A stretch of DNA of 64,000 nucleotides from Coenobita brevimanus (GCA_032717465.1 CM064683.1:41383061-41447060), one strand, 5' to 3'. Shown: positions 10,961-21,779, counted from the first letter of the stretch. Notes: generated by a model from the letters alone, not told the origin. Translations and numbers: made by a program.

Positions 10961-11731
10961 TCAAGATCCGATCATTTTGAGATGCCTGGACACACTGCGT
11001 TTGAAAGACTGGAGATCATAGGCAGCAGGAAATACAGCCAGAGGGAGACAGTTCCAGAGCTGACCTGTTGCATAAATGAAAGACTGGGAGTAACGGTTAA
11101 CTCTTGCATTAGAGAGTTGGACAGAAAAGGGATGAGAGTTTGCTGCCAGGTGGGTGCTACGCGCCCGTCGTAGAGGTGGAGGAATGCAAGCAGACAGTTC
11201 AGAGGAGCAGTGACCATTAAAGTAGCGATAGAAAAGAGATAAAGATGCAACAGTGCAGCGAAGAGACAGAGGTTGAAGGGAGCCAGTAAGAGGAGCAGTG
11301 ACCATTGAAGTAGCGATAGAAAAGAGATAAAGATGCAACAGTGCGGCGAAGAGACAGAGGTTGAAGGGAGCCAGTAAGAGGAGCAGTGACCACTGAAGTA
11401 GCGATAGAAAAGAGATAAAGATGCAACAGTGCGGCGAAGAGACAGAGGTTGAAGGGAGCCAGTAAGAGGAGCAGTGACCATTAAAGTAGCGATAGAAAAG
11501 AGATAAAGATGCAACAGTGCGGCGAAGAGACAGAGGTTGAAGGGAGTCAGTAAGAGGAGGAGAGTTAATGAGACGAAAAGCCTTTGACTCCACCCTATTG
11601 AGAAGAGCTGTATGTGGGGAGCCTCCCCACACATGAGAGTTGTACTCCACACAGGGGCGGATAAAACCCCTGTATAGAGTCAACAATTGTACAGGGGTAA
11701 AGAAAGAGCGGAGTCGGCTTAGCACACCCAA
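10961..11731 (-). pseudogene. LINE RT C-terminus with internal 88-bp amplification
   Basis: The frame encodes the region after RT motif C: LGVLSRLRSFF(TPVQLLTLY), a cysteine-containing VEYNSHVWG, the LFYRYFNGHCSS segment and the C-terminal AAYDLQSFKRSVSRHLK, which the 15.8-kb copy has lost by a frameshift. Between them the segment around LFYRYF is read four times, because an 88-bp piece is present four times. Each copy is read in a different frame and the original frame returns after three extra units, so the frame stays open to the native stop. It lacks the catalytic YADD part and cannot be active. Confidence 0.85.
11213..11564. repeat. 88-bp tandem repeat, four units, inside LINE coding sequence
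   Basis: Unit starts ACCATT/ACCACT fall at 11213, 11301, 11389 and 11477, exactly 88 bp apart. The long LINE copy has one unit (near 18545-18632). Similar AGAGGAG words flank the original single segment and could have primed the first duplication. Confidence 0.95.
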
Positions 11732-11796
11732 TCTCTTGGAAGCAGATTTTACAAGAGATGTAATATGATCTTTCCAAGATAAGTCCCGAGTAAATA

Positions 11797-12175
11797 GATG
11801 TGGTTGAAAGTGTTAAGAGAAATACTCTGAGATGGTTTGGCTATGTGGAGAGGATGGAGAATGAGAGACTGACTAGAAGAGTGCATGTGAATTAGGCAGA
11901 AGGGGAGACCAAGAATGAGATGGAAGGATGGAGTGGAATGGATGGAGAATGAGAGACTGACAGGAAGAGTGCACATGAGTGAGGTGGAGGGAGAGGCCAA
12001 GGATAAGATGGAGGGATGGAATGGAGAGAGATATGAGAGAGGAGAGATGTGAGTTGGAGGGAGGGCAGGGGACAGGGCAACATGGAGGCAATTTGTTAGT
12101 GGCCACCCCTTACAGGAATAAGGTGCCTTGCAACAGACAGAGACAGATAGATAGAAAAATAGATAAAGTGACCTG
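11797..12175 (+). mobile_element. LINE family C 3' end copy with internal duplication
   Basis: Begins AGAAATACTCTGAGATGGTTTGG and reads LRWFGYVERMENERLTRRV, then partly repeats itself (AATGAGAGACTGAC at about 11861 and 11948) before GTGGCCACCCCTTACAGGA and a GATA-type tail near 12145-12168. Confidence 0.75.
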
Positions 12176-12182
12176 ATATAGA

Positions 12183-12486
12183 TAGACCTCCTTTCCTACC
12201 CTAAGGCAGGGTGAAAAGTAACAATGTCCAGACAGCCAAAATTTGTCCAGTCCAATGGGCCATGCTTCCATTCACTCATCATTCAAGCCCCCGGAATCCT
12301 GGCTCTATCGGATATGCCAAAAACATTCACCAAGTTCTGTAGCTTTACATAAACGTATCTAATAGAGTCAATGGGCCACGCTTCCATTCACTCATCATTC
12401 AAGCCCCCAGAATCCTGGCTCTATCAGATACACCAAAAGTATTCACCACGTTCCGTAGCTTCACATAAACGTATCCAATAGAGCGG
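12183..12486 (-). repeat. Dispersed repeat family D, partly duplicated
   Basis: Best-preserved copy. A segment of about 118 bp starting CAATGGGCCAnGCTTCC occurs at 12253 and again at 12371. Shared words are CATTCAAGCCCCCnGAATCC and CTTTACATAAACGTATC. Confidence 0.8.
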
Positions 12487-13284
12487 TATTTGGTAAATAT
12501 TAAATTCCAGACAACTACGGCAATGGCAGGCTTAAAAAACTTTATAAAAAAAACACTACTTTTTCTCAGAAATAAGATACTAATGTAGATATGGACGCCA
12601 ACTCCACTGAACTCATTATTGAATTGACTGTGTGTAAGGGACTGCTGGACGGAAGACCAATTTATGCAAATGCAAACAGCTTGTCAAAAATATTCTTTCA
12701 TGTGTGTGATGTTTTTTTGGTAATGAGCATTTCAGTGATGAGTGGTCTCTGCTCTTGGCAAATCTCATAAGTTTACCAAGACATGTAGAATAGCCACGAT
12801 GGTTATGTTACAATTTTGACCCATGACTGAGTTAGGCTGGCCAGCTAGGTAGTAGAAGACACTCTGGAAGTCCCCCATTAGCACAACAGCAAGAAAATGG
12901 GTAACCAAACTAAGATTTTACCTGTGTGTTAATTATACAAAGACATGCTTTTGCCATTACATATATATAAATAAAGAAAGAAGTGCTTGTTAGAAAATAA
13001 TATCCAGTACATTGATCACTGTAATGGGTAATTCACCATACCGCTCATTCTATTAAACAGAACATGCTGTCTGACTTAAGGTTTTACAGTGCAAAAATTT
13101 TCATGAAATATATAAACCATCTCTCTTCAGCTGCTGCGTCTGGCCTTTAGGTAAACCGTATATTTAAATGAAGTAAATATGGAGGCTAAGGCACTGACAA
13201 GAGAGTGAGCTGGCTGGATGAATTTTGTGTGGAGAGGCACATGACCAGGGATTTGGCACCCTTTGTTAAAGTGACAGCGTTCAG
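12487..13284. other. Unassigned AT-rich sequence
   Basis: About 0.8 kb without a convincing frame, array or element end. A possible background stretch of single-copy intergenic DNA. Confidence 0.5.
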
Positions 13285-13497
13285 ACTGGCTCTATTGGAT
13301 AAGTATACTGTATGTGAAGCTACAGAACGTGGTGAAATTGTTTTGGCCTATCAGATGGAGCCAGGATTCTGTGGACTAGAATGATGAGTGAATGGAAGTG
13401 TGCCCCATTGAACTGGGCAAACTTTGGCTGTCTGGACACTGCTACTCCTCACCCCACCCTAGGGTGCGAAAGGAAGTCTGGATGATGATGATGATGA
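13285..13497 (+). repeat. Dispersed repeat family D copy
   Basis: Opposite orientation to the 12-kb copy: GAAGCTACAGAACGTGGTGA, GAGCCAGGATTCTG, GATGAGTGAATGGAAG and CTGTCTGGACACTGCTACTC, ending in a GAT run at 13483-13500. Confidence 0.8.
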
Positions 13498-13849
13498 TGA
13501 AATATGGAAGAATAAAGAAGGTAATAACTTATTCCATTATTTAACATGTGAAAGTATTAAAATACTAAATCAAAAAATATATATAATAAAACAGGTATTG
13601 ATGCTGAAGAATTAAAATGTGATGAACAGAAATAAATGCTGCCTCACAATGGGCATGACCTCAGTTGTAGATGTTATACAACTCATGAAACAAGTCTTCA
13701 CATGTCACAGTACTGAATGGTGGATAAATAAATGTGAAGGCCAATAACACATGCACCTCACTGATTTGTATTCCTACTTGACCATTTCCTTACTTAATTT
13801 CACGATGTTACTCACGTGCCTGTGATGGAGAATAGCGATGGCATGATGA
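13498..13849. other. Unassigned AT-rich sequence
   Basis: No gene or repeat end recognised. Confidence 0.45.
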
Positions 13850-14118
13850 TTTGTTTTGTTTTGTTTTTTAATGCGAATAAGAAGGAACCAAAGGCTAGGA
13901 GCCCGCAAACAATTCCTTCCAAGAAAAAAAGCAAAAACAATACAAAAGTGAGCCAAATTCAAGATCTGTTCATTTCGAGATGCCTGGACACACTGCGTTT
14001 GAAAGACTGGAGATCATAGGAAGTAGGAAATACAGACAGAGGGAGACAGTTCCAGAGCTGACCCATTGCATAAATAAAGGACTGGGAGTAATGGTTAACT
14101 CTTGCATTAGAGAGTGAA
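13850..14118 (-). mobile_element. Jockey-like LINE A2, 3' end fragment
   Basis: Third copy of the A2 3' end: a TTTTG-rich stretch, TTAATGCGAATAAGAAGGAA, the 3' UTR and codons matching GTVSLCLYF / ISSLSNAVCPGISK-type readings of the neighbouring copies. Truncated at the GCATTAGAGAGT word. Confidence 0.8.
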
Positions 14119-14425
14119 TTTCCCTATACACAAAACTGGATGTGACAGGAAGCATTAAGACAAACACATTGATGTGGTTTGACCATGTGGAGAGGATGGA
14201 GAGTGAGAGACTGACGAGGAGAATGTATATGAGTGAGGTGGACGGGACGAGAGGGAGGGGGAGGCCAAGGATGAGATGGAGGGATGGAGTGGAGAGGTAT
14301 ATGAGAGACAGGGGTGTGAGCTGGAAGCAGGGCAATGAAATGGTGGGGGACAGGGCGACATGGAGCCAATTTGTTTGTGGCCACCCCTTAGAGGATTAAG
14401 GCATCTGGCAATAGATAGATCAACA
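14119..14425 (+). mobile_element. LINE family C 3' end, best coding copy
   Basis: An 85-codon frame (14142-14399) is intact. It reads like the extreme C-terminus of a LINE reverse transcriptase, with TLMWFDHVERMESERLTRR, GRGRPRMRWRDGVERYM and FVCGHPL. A short GATA tail follows at about 14412-14420. Homologous tails in either orientation at 3.6, 10.5, 11.8, 40.0, 40.6, 49.2, 50.5 and 51.9 kb show a recently successful family. The catalytic part lies outside every copy in this window, so the clade is unknown. Confidence 0.8.
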
Positions 14426-14754
14426 TACAAAACGTCCTCTGGAGGATTTGTGGAATGTACAAAGCAGTTTGCCACATTTGCATAAACAAATATGCTGCAA
14501 ATACACCAGTAATCATAACACTAAGACAAAAACTACAGGATGCATCTGTTAAACTACAGCCATAAGACTGTGCAAACATGACAATGAAAAACTACATCTT
14601 AAAACTCTTACCTTCTCCAGTCATGTTTTCTGATGAGTCTTGTCGATGGCCATTAGGTCTGTCTGGTGGATAGTTCTGCTATGTATTCTCAGGCGCTGTT
14701 ACCTGTGAGGTGGAGAAAGTAAAGGCATAATGAGATTCATAATGTATCATGTTG
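14426..14754. other. Unassigned spacer
   Basis: No gene, array or element end recognised. Confidence 0.45.
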
Positions 14755-15352
14755 TTTATAAAGGTTCCAACATGCTTGCATGAATCAGCCTTGGTCACCT
14801 AATGGCAATTCTCCATGTTGCTCGATCTCTGGCAGCCTTTCTGTTCAGTCCAATATCCCTGAGGTCACACCATGACTCATCCCATGTCTTTTTTCAGTCT
14901 GCCTCTCGCAACCCTACCCTCAACATTCACATTTCTTACTTTTTGCACCAAACTGTCATTCTCCATCCCCTCCACATGTCCTTACCATCTCAGTCTACCC
15001 CTGCTCATCACAACAATACCCTCTCATCCCATCCTTCCTCTCAATTCTTTAGTTGTAAGCCTAGCCCCCCCATGCCTTGCATTCAAGGATGCATTACACA
15101 TCCATCTAATTATTGTCAGTTCTATATGTTTGTGCCAACACATACAGCATCCTTTTCCTTTACTGTCCAGGCCTCACTGCCATACACCATTACATTCCTA
15201 ACACATGCCACATCAAAAGATTCCTTAGCAAGGAGGGAGAGCCCCCTCAATGTCAGGAGAGGCAACAGCTCCCTGAACTTCTTCCAACCACTCCTCACTC
15301 TAGCCAGAGAACTAGCTCCTGCCCCACCTGCAGCACATAACATGTCTCCCAA
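14755..15352 (-). mobile_element. LINE family B 3' portion
   Basis: Minus-strand coding resembles the C-terminal third of the LINE at 31.1-33.1 kb: RSGWKKFRELLPLLTLRGLS, VMVYGSEAWTVKE, then a broken stretch to the 3' end at GGTTCCAACATGCTTGCATG (complement orientation). Several frameshifts. It abuts the SINE at 15360. Confidence 0.8.
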
Positions 15353-15359
15353 ATAATAA

Positions 15360-15598
15360 TAATACTGTACATTCATCTATCCATCATCCAATCCTATACT
15401 GCCCCATGAGAAGAATAGGAGCCTGGGGCTATGTAAGTTGGTCCTGACATTTATGATGAGAGTGACCAGCCTCTCTCATCCCTGAGTGGCATTACATGAG
15501 CAATAAACCCCAACCACCCCTTGGATATAAACCTTCACTGCCTCAATCCGACTGGAGCATCGCAATTACCCACTGAACCACCAGGCGCCATAATTTGG
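15360..15598 (-). repeat. tRNA-derived SINE, well-preserved head
   Basis: On the minus strand the 5' end reads GCGCCTGGTGGTTCAGTGGG, with TGGTTCAGTGG an almost exact A-box, and about 45 bases later GGTTTATATCC, a degenerate B-box. A body of some 150 bp and a GGATAGATGAATG tail follow. The same body is at 119-350, and a tail scrap lies in the loop of the hairpin at 19.56 kb. RNA polymerase III promotion is inferred. Which tRNA gave rise to it is not clear by eye. Confidence 0.75.
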
Positions 15599-15839
15599 TT
15601 ATATGGTTACCACCCAGCGCAGTATATGGTTTCCTGATGTACAGGAAACCATTTGGCTTGTCACTCAATGTAGAGTAGACTGTAGCACCAGTCGAGCAGG
15701 GCAGTACTCCCGAGGTGGATGGAAAGCTGATGACAGGGAGTGCTGGAGCTCCCGTTTCATCAGCCCTCAGGACTAGTTCCTGACCATCCCCCTTTGCTGA
15801 ACTTTTTCAGTGTCTCAGTTACACAGAGAGTAGGCCAGC
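15599..15839 (+). repeat. Dispersed repeat that seeded the 75-bp array; possible LINE 5' UTR
   Basis: TTATATGGTTACCACCCAGC and TACAGGAAACCATTTGGCTT with GTCACTCAATGTAGAG match both the unit and the right edge (47800-47875) of the 45-47.8-kb arrays. From about 15690 to 15839 the sequence could be the 5' UTR of the LINE that follows, but the element start was not found. Confidence 0.6.
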
Positions 15840-18800
15840 ATGCTCTCCAGTACAAATTTCTCTAACTATCTACACCAAACTACATGCACAGTACACACTA
15901 CACTTCCTATTCAAAATTTACCAAAATGGCGTCGTCTTATCAAGCCTCGGAGTCCCCAGGGGGGGGGGACCATAAATGCCCCCACCATCTGCCCGTCTCC
16001 CGGTGACGACTCAAGGTGCCTGGAACCACAGTCTGACTCTCTTCTTCTTCATTTCTGCAACATTCGCGGCCTTTCCTCTAACTTTCGCTCTGTTGAGCAC
16101 CACCTCTCCTCCTCTACACCTCACCTTCTTTTTCTAACGGAGACTCAGCTGTCTGAGGCAACTGACAGCAAACCCTTTTCTGTATCCTCCTACTTTCTCT
16201 ATATTCATTTCAAAGCCAAAGGTGGCTGTTGTGTATATATACGCAACGACTTATCTTGCTCTCGTGTTCCTGAACTTGATTCTTCTGAATTCTCCACACT
16301 CTGGCTTCGGCTTTCCTGTCATTCTCTGACTAAATATATCTGTGCTGTTTACTTATCCCCTAATTCTACTGACTATCAAAAATTCTTCGACTATCTTACT
16401 TCTACGATGGAACACATTCTATCCATTTCTCCTTTCTCTGAAATCTCCATTCTTGGAGATTTCAATGTTCACCACCACCTTTGGCTCTCCTCTCCTTTCA
16501 CGGATCCACCTGGTGAACAAGCCTACATCTTTTCTATCCTTAATGACCTGGAGCAGCTTGTACAGCACCCTACCCGTATCCCTGACCGCCTTGGAGAGAG
16601 CTCCAACATACTTGACCTCTTCCTCACAACTAATCCTTCTGCTTACTCTGTTAATCTTTTCTCTCCGTTGGGCTCCTCCGATCACAACCTTATTACCTTA
16701 ACCTGTCCTATCACTCCGGTACGGCCTGTGGACCCTCCAGGGAAACGTCGTCTGTGGCATTTTGGAGCCGCGGACTGGGAGGCCCTCAGGCAGCACTTCT
16801 TTCATTTTCCCTGGAATGATTATTGCTTCCGTGGCCGGGAGCCATCTGAGTGTGCCTTGCGCATTACGGAGGTTATTCTCTCGGGCATGGAAGCATACAT
16901 TCCTTTCTCATATCCTTTGACTAATGCAAGAAAGCCTTGGTTTAATCACGCTTGTTCTAATGCTGTCCGCAACAAGGAGAGGGCCTACAAAAGGTACCGG
17001 AGCCAACCCACCCCTGAATCACATCATCTTTACGTTTCTGCCCGGAATCGTGCTAAGTCTGTTCTTCGCTCTACTAAAAATAATTTCATCCATACTAAAT
17101 GCTCTCAACTCTCCGACTCAAATTCTTCCCGCTCCTTCTGGCATCTTGCCAAAAATCTTTCTAACAACTTTACCTCATCATCCTTCCCTCCTCTTTTCTA
17201 CTCTGATGGTTCTGTAGCTATTTCTTCTACTGATAAAGCAGATCTCTTCGCACAGACTTTCTCCTCCAATTCTACCTTAGACGATTCCGGTGCTGTTCCT
17301 CCATCACTTCCCCCTCTGACTTCCTCATGGCTGACATTAAAATTTCTTCAGTTGATGTATTTTCTGCCATCACTGGCCTCAGTACTAACAAGGCATATGG
17401 GCCTGATGGGGTCCCTCCTGTTGTTCTCAAGAACTGTGCTTCTGTGCTTACACCCTGCCTAGGCAAACTCTTTCGCCTTTGTCTGTCAACTTGTACCTTT
17501 CCTTCTTGCTGGAAGTTTGCTCTCATTCAGCCAGTCCCAAAGAAGGGTGACCACTCCCAACCCTCCAACTATCGTCCAATTGCTTTAACGTCCTGTATTT
17601 CAAAAGTTTTCGAGTCAATTCTTAATAGAAAAATTTTAAGGCATCTTTCCTATCACAACCTTCTTTCCGATCGTCAGTATGGGTTCCGTCAGGGACGCTC
17701 CACTGGCAATCTTCTCTCCTACCTTTCAGACTCCTGGTCATCCTCCTTTCGGGACTTTGGCGAAAGCTTTGCCATTGCACTTGACATCTCAAAGGCTTTC
17801 GATCGAGTCTGGCATAAATCTTTAATTTCCAAACTGCCCTCCTACAGTTTCTATCCTTCTATCTGTGCCTTCATCGCTAGCTTCCTTTCTGGTTGTTCTA
17901 TATCCGCTGTTGTAGACGGCCATCGTTCTTCTAGATCTATCAACAGTGGTGTTCCTCAGGGCTCTGTCCTATCACCAACTCTCTTCCTTTTATTCATCAA
18001 TGATCTTCTAAGCTGTACATCTAACCCTATCCACTCATACGCTGACGACTCCACCCTTCACCTTTCCATTCGGTTCCCGCAACGCCCATCTCAACAGTTA
18101 CTTCAACAAGCAAGGGATGAGGCTATGGCACACCTAATGTCTGACTTGGCTCGTATCTCTGACTGGGGTAAAAATAATATGGTTGTCTTTAATGCATCTA
18201 AGACTCAGTTCTTACACCTATCAACCCGACAAAATCTTCCACAGGTATACCCACTAATGTTTAATAATATTCAGCTTAATCCTGCATCATCCTTGAACAT
18301 GCTTGGAGTTTCATTTACTCGGGACTTATCTTGGAAAGATCATATTACATCTCTTGTAAAATCTGCTTCCAAGAGATTGGGTGTGCTAAGCCGACTCCGC
18401 TCTTTCTTTACCCCTGTACAATTGTTGACTCTATACAGGGGTTTTATCCGCCCCTGTGTGGAGTACAACTCTCATGTATGGGGAGGCTCCCCACATACAG
18501 CTCTTCTCAATAGGGTGGAGTCAAAGGCTTTTCGTCTCATTAACTCTCCTCCTCTTACTGACTCCCTTCAACCTCTGTCTCTTCGCCGCACTGTTGCATC
18601 TTTATCTCTTTTCTATCGCTACTTTAATGATCACTGCTCCTCTGAACTGTCTGCTTGCATTCCTCCACCTCTACGACGGGCGCATAGCATCCGTCTGGCA
18701 GCAAACTCTCATCCTTTTTCTGTCCAACTCTCTAATGCAAGAGTTAACCGTTACTCCCAGTCTTTCATTTATGCAACAGGTCAGCTCTGGAACTGTCTCC

Positions 18801-18868
18801 CTCTGTCTGTATTTTTCCTGCTGCCTATGATCTCCAGTCTTTCAAACGCAGTGTGTCCAGGCATCTAA
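15840..18868 (+). pseudogene. LINE endonuclease-reverse transcriptase with two frameshifts
   Basis: It would nick target DNA and copy LINE RNA onto the 3' end. From 15840 in one frame: endonuclease motifs [25 protein letters not shown] and [10 protein letters not shown] (about residues 70-285), then a linker. Near 17310-17327 the frame slips and the RT continues to 18868: YRPIALTSCISKVFE, YGFRQGRST, IALDISKAFDRVWHK, GVPQGSVLSPTLF, the catalytic YADDS, NASKTQF and LGVSFTRDLSW. Near 18815 an extra T in a T run shifts the final residues; the minus-strand copy at 10.96 kb shows the expected C-terminus. All catalytic residues seen are present, so inactivation looks recent. The start at 15840 is the first ATG and may not be native. 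Confidence 0.9.
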
Positions 18869-18991
18869 AAATGATTGGATCTTGAGTTTGGCTCTATATT
18901 GTATTTTGTTTTTCTCTTGGAGGGAACTGTTACTGCGGGCTCATGGCCTTTGGTTCCTTCTTCCTCGCATTAAAAAAAAAAAAAAAAAAAA
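15840..18991 (+). mobile_element. Jockey-like LINE, nearly full length (subfamily A2)
   Basis: A non-LTR retrotransposon with an apurinic-like endonuclease followed by reverse transcriptase, a 3' UTR of about 100 bp and a 19-base A tail (18972-18990). Two truncated sister copies on the minus strand (10857-11796, 13850-14118) share the 3' UTR. Target-site duplications were not identified because the 5' boundary is uncertain. An ORF1 (gag-like) protein upstream is not seen, so this may be only the ORF2 part or a 5'-truncated copy. Confidence 0.9.
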
Positions 18992-19480
18992 AGAGTCACC
19001 CGCAGGCAGAAGGAAGAGGAAAGAATGACAGAAGAAGGAATGTACAGTGTTACAAATTATTTACAATTAGAGTAGACATTCAGGAGAAATATACCAGATT
19101 ACACTACTACTACCACTACTACTACTACCATATACTTTAATTTGCCCAAAACTGTCATCAATAACCCATTTCATACATAGTTCAGTGGCAGAGCAAGACT
19201 ATGCTACGGCTAGTTATCCTTTCCACAGCACTTCTTTGTGATGAGCATCATATTCTAGTGTTCATCCATCGTTCAAACTCAAAAAATTCAAGATGCTGAG
19301 AATTTTTAAACCAAAATCAAGCCCACAGCACTTTTTTAATAGGCTTTTGTTACAGCTCAGTTTTCAAGACTGGTAGTTGTCACTTTTAGACCAAATTAAA
19401 GTGAAATGAGTATAGTATATTCTAATGTTTATCCTTACAAGATCATTTTCAGGATGAGGGGCAGTTTAGGCTAAGTTCAA
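18992..19480. other. Unassigned sequence after LINE
   Basis: No gene visible. It includes a short ACT-rich tract near 19102-19130. Confidence 0.45.
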
Positions 19481-19681
19481 GAAAAGAGTATGGCTGCTTG
19501 GTTTGACAGGCAGGCCTAAATGTGTCCTTGTGCAGCTTATTTGTAGCATTTCATTTTTTTTCATTCATCATCCTACGTTGCCCCATGAGGAATGAAAAAA
19601 AAAAAAAATGAAATGCTACAAATAAACTGCAAAAGGACAAATTTAGGCCTGCCTATCAAACCAAGCAACCATATTCTTTTC
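19481..19681. repeat. 200-bp inverted repeat (hairpin) with ~80-bp arms
   Basis: The left arm (19481-19561) contains GAAAAGAGTATGGCTGCTTG, CAGGCAGGCCTAAAT and TTATTTGTAGCATTTCATTT. The right arm (19595-19681) is its complement with about eight mismatches. The 30-base loop is CATTCATCATCCTACGTTGC plus CCCATGAGGA, a scrap of the SINE tail. No target duplication was recognised. Confidence 0.9.
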
Positions 19682-19879
19682 TAGCACAAAGGCAAAAAGA
19701 CAATATGACAAATCTACATCTCATCCATAACACTTCAGGACTAACATCATATTCTCGTTACTCTTGTTACAGCTCAGGAATATGGATGGAAAGTGAATTT
19801 TAGGCCAGGTTGGAATAAAACCTGTATACTGCCATTTACAGTAGACTACTTCATCATGGTCAATGGCTCAGCAAACATT
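19682..19879. other. Unassigned spacer
   Basis: Nothing recognised. Confidence 0.4.
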
Positions 19880-20025
19880 GCAGCCCCTTGATACCAGGAT
19901 TCCAGGGGCCTGAATGGTGAGAATGGCAGTGTGGCTCATTCAACTGGATGAACACTGGTTAGTATCTCATTCCATCAAGTTTTCTTCTGTCTCTCTCTAG
20001 CCTACCTTGGGGTGGGAAAGGTGTG
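19880..20025 (+). repeat. Dispersed repeat family D, diverged copy
   Basis: CCAGGATTCCAGGGGCCTGA, GAGAATGGCAGTGTGGC and a distal GTGGGAAAGGTGTGGATGAT parallel the 36.3-kb copy. Confidence 0.6.
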
Positions 20026-20384
20026 GATGATCCCAGTAACACATTAGCCACACATTCTTGCTCCCATAGCCAATCTTCTGACAATCGGTCATTCCCAAGA
20101 ATATCACAAAGATGTGGTTGCATGGACATTGACTAGCCTTAGCTAAGAGTTAGGTGTGAGTCCATTGTAACTATACTCGTTTTACTCTAACGACCTAAAA
20201 TTTGCCAACTCTCCATCTTAAATGCTAAATTGTAATACTGTACTAGACAAATACCAGAATATAAGGCAGGTCATGAAGTGCTATGGGATGACTGCAGAAC
20301 CATACCACCGTCTTTCTACCAATGAGCTGTGTGAAATAAGCCACAAAAGAATGAAAATATGGGCTTAGTTATTGTAACAGACAT
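20026..20384. other. Unassigned spacer
   Basis: Nothing recognised. Confidence 0.4.
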
Positions 20385-20710
20385 ATGGTCAAAATAACCC
20401 TCCCAATCTGACTACACTTGGCCATCAACTAACTGAATAGGGGCTAGGGATTTTTACAAAGTTGTTGCATGGAATCTTGAGCCTTAGTCATGATTCTCCT
20501 TGGTTACTAGACAAAATTACCATCCTAATCTGACCACTTGGTAATCAACTAACAAGCAAGGGGCTGGGGGAATTTACCATGTTGCTGCATGGAATTTAAC
20601 AAGTCTTAAGTAAGGAATGTCTCCTTGATTACCAGTCAAAATTACCCACCCAGTCTTACTACACCAGGCCATAAATAAACTGACATGGGGCACGGGATTG
20701 TTGTTAGATG
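20385..20710. repeat. ~123-bp tandem repeat, about 2.6 diverged units
   Basis: GTCAAAATAACCCTCCCAAT at 20389, GACAAAATTACCATCCTAAT at 20510 and GTCAAAATTACCCACCCAGT at 20635 start successive units, each with an ACTTGGCCATCAACTAACTG-like middle. Single related copies occur near 44560-44625 and 51810-51870. Confidence 0.75.
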
Positions 20711-20834
20711 AGGCTTTCTATGCCAAAAGATTTTTAGAATTTAATTTGTATCATGGTATCAAAGGCACCAACATCCTTGCATGCATCGGCCGTGGTCACC
20801 TAATGGCGGCTCTCCACGCTGCTTGATGGGTTTC
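20711..20834 (-). mobile_element. LINE family B 3' end scrap
   Basis: GGCACCAACATCCTTGCATG and GGTCACCTAATGGCGGCTCT correspond to the B-family end at 26.04 and 31.12 kb. Confidence 0.65.
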
Positions 20835-20962
20835 AAGTCACGCCGGCCCCTAGTTTTGCTGGCCCTGGCCACTCTGGCCTCCCACCCTAGTCACACCGGC
20901 CCCTAGTTTTGCTGGCCCTGGCCACTCTGGCCTCCCACCCTAGTCACACCGGCCCCCCTTTC
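20835..20962. repeat. 53-bp tandem repeat, 2.3 units
   Basis: AGTCACnCCGGCCCCTAGTT recurs at 20836 and 20889 and starts again at 20942, a 53-bp period. GC-rich in an AT-rich setting. Confidence 0.85.
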
Positions 20963-21039
20963 CTGACAGAAATCCAGTCGTTACAGTTGTTATTATTACT
21001 CATTTTTAGCTAACCTAATTATTACTATTAGCTAAGGGT

Positions 21040-21300
21040 CGGAGTGACTAGGGCGGGAAGAGCTATGGGCCGGAGTGAGTCATTTCTGCTTGATCCACCA
21101 TTACATCTATGCAGCCACTTATCACAAACACTGACCAAGATGAAGTTATTTCCCACACCCTTGCAGCAAACTACACCTGGCCACACTTCCTCTGCTTTGA
21201 CAGTATTGCCACCTGCCCTACATATCATCACTTTTGTTGGTGAAAGTCTGCTGTATGTATATCTAACCCCTCTAGAAAAGCCTCTTAAGCTATATAAAGC
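21040..21300 (-). mobile_element. LINE family B internal fragment (zinc-finger region)
   Basis: The minus strand reads TKVMICRAGGNTVK followed by a Cys-rich segment matching the zinc-finger-like insert of the B-family RT at 31.85-31.96 kb (VCCKGVGNNFILVSVCDKW). Both flanks are broken. Confidence 0.7.
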
Positions 21301-21779
21301 CATATGGAAGTAGCAGGCACAAAAAAATAATAGATATGGTTACGGCATACTGACCAAAGTCGTATCCAGCTAAATGTCCTCTCCAGCAATAGTGTTATGA
21401 TGGTTGTCGTTGCTCTAGTAGTGGCTATGATAGTTCTGGTAGCTGTGGTGGTGGTAGTCCTGTACAGCTAAATGCCTTGATGCCGGAAAGGTGCCCACAA
21501 ATTACTTCACCTCCATGTCATGCTGCTTTTTGCCATCATGCTGTCCTTCCCCCCAAACTCACACCCCTGAAAAAGAACACTGATATAAGCCATGACACAA
21601 AAAACTCCAGGAAAAATATCAATGAGTAAGCTTTAGAAATACTCAGGAATGTTTGCAAGACACGCTAAAGTCAATATTATCAGCATAAAAACAATTAATG
21701 GGAAGAAAAAGGAAAAAAATCATATAACAAAATGTAAACATCCTTCACCAGTCACAGCTCCAGCCAGACAGACCAAAGC
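21301..21779. other. Unassigned spacer
   Basis: No gene recognised. The local GT/TGG-rich patch at 21400-21460 is probably simple sequence. Confidence 0.4.

Larger units (their letters stand above)
10857..11796 (-). mobile_element. Jockey-like LINE copy, 5'-truncated (subfamily A2)
   Basis: Minus-strand copy of the 3' third of the element at 15840-18991. It begins (3' end) with a T run at 10857-10874, the complement of the poly(A) tail, then the same 3' UTR (CTCCAAGAGAAAAACAAAAT). It ends at its 5' truncation about 11796, inside the sequence corresponding to 18313 in the long copy. Confidence 0.9.
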
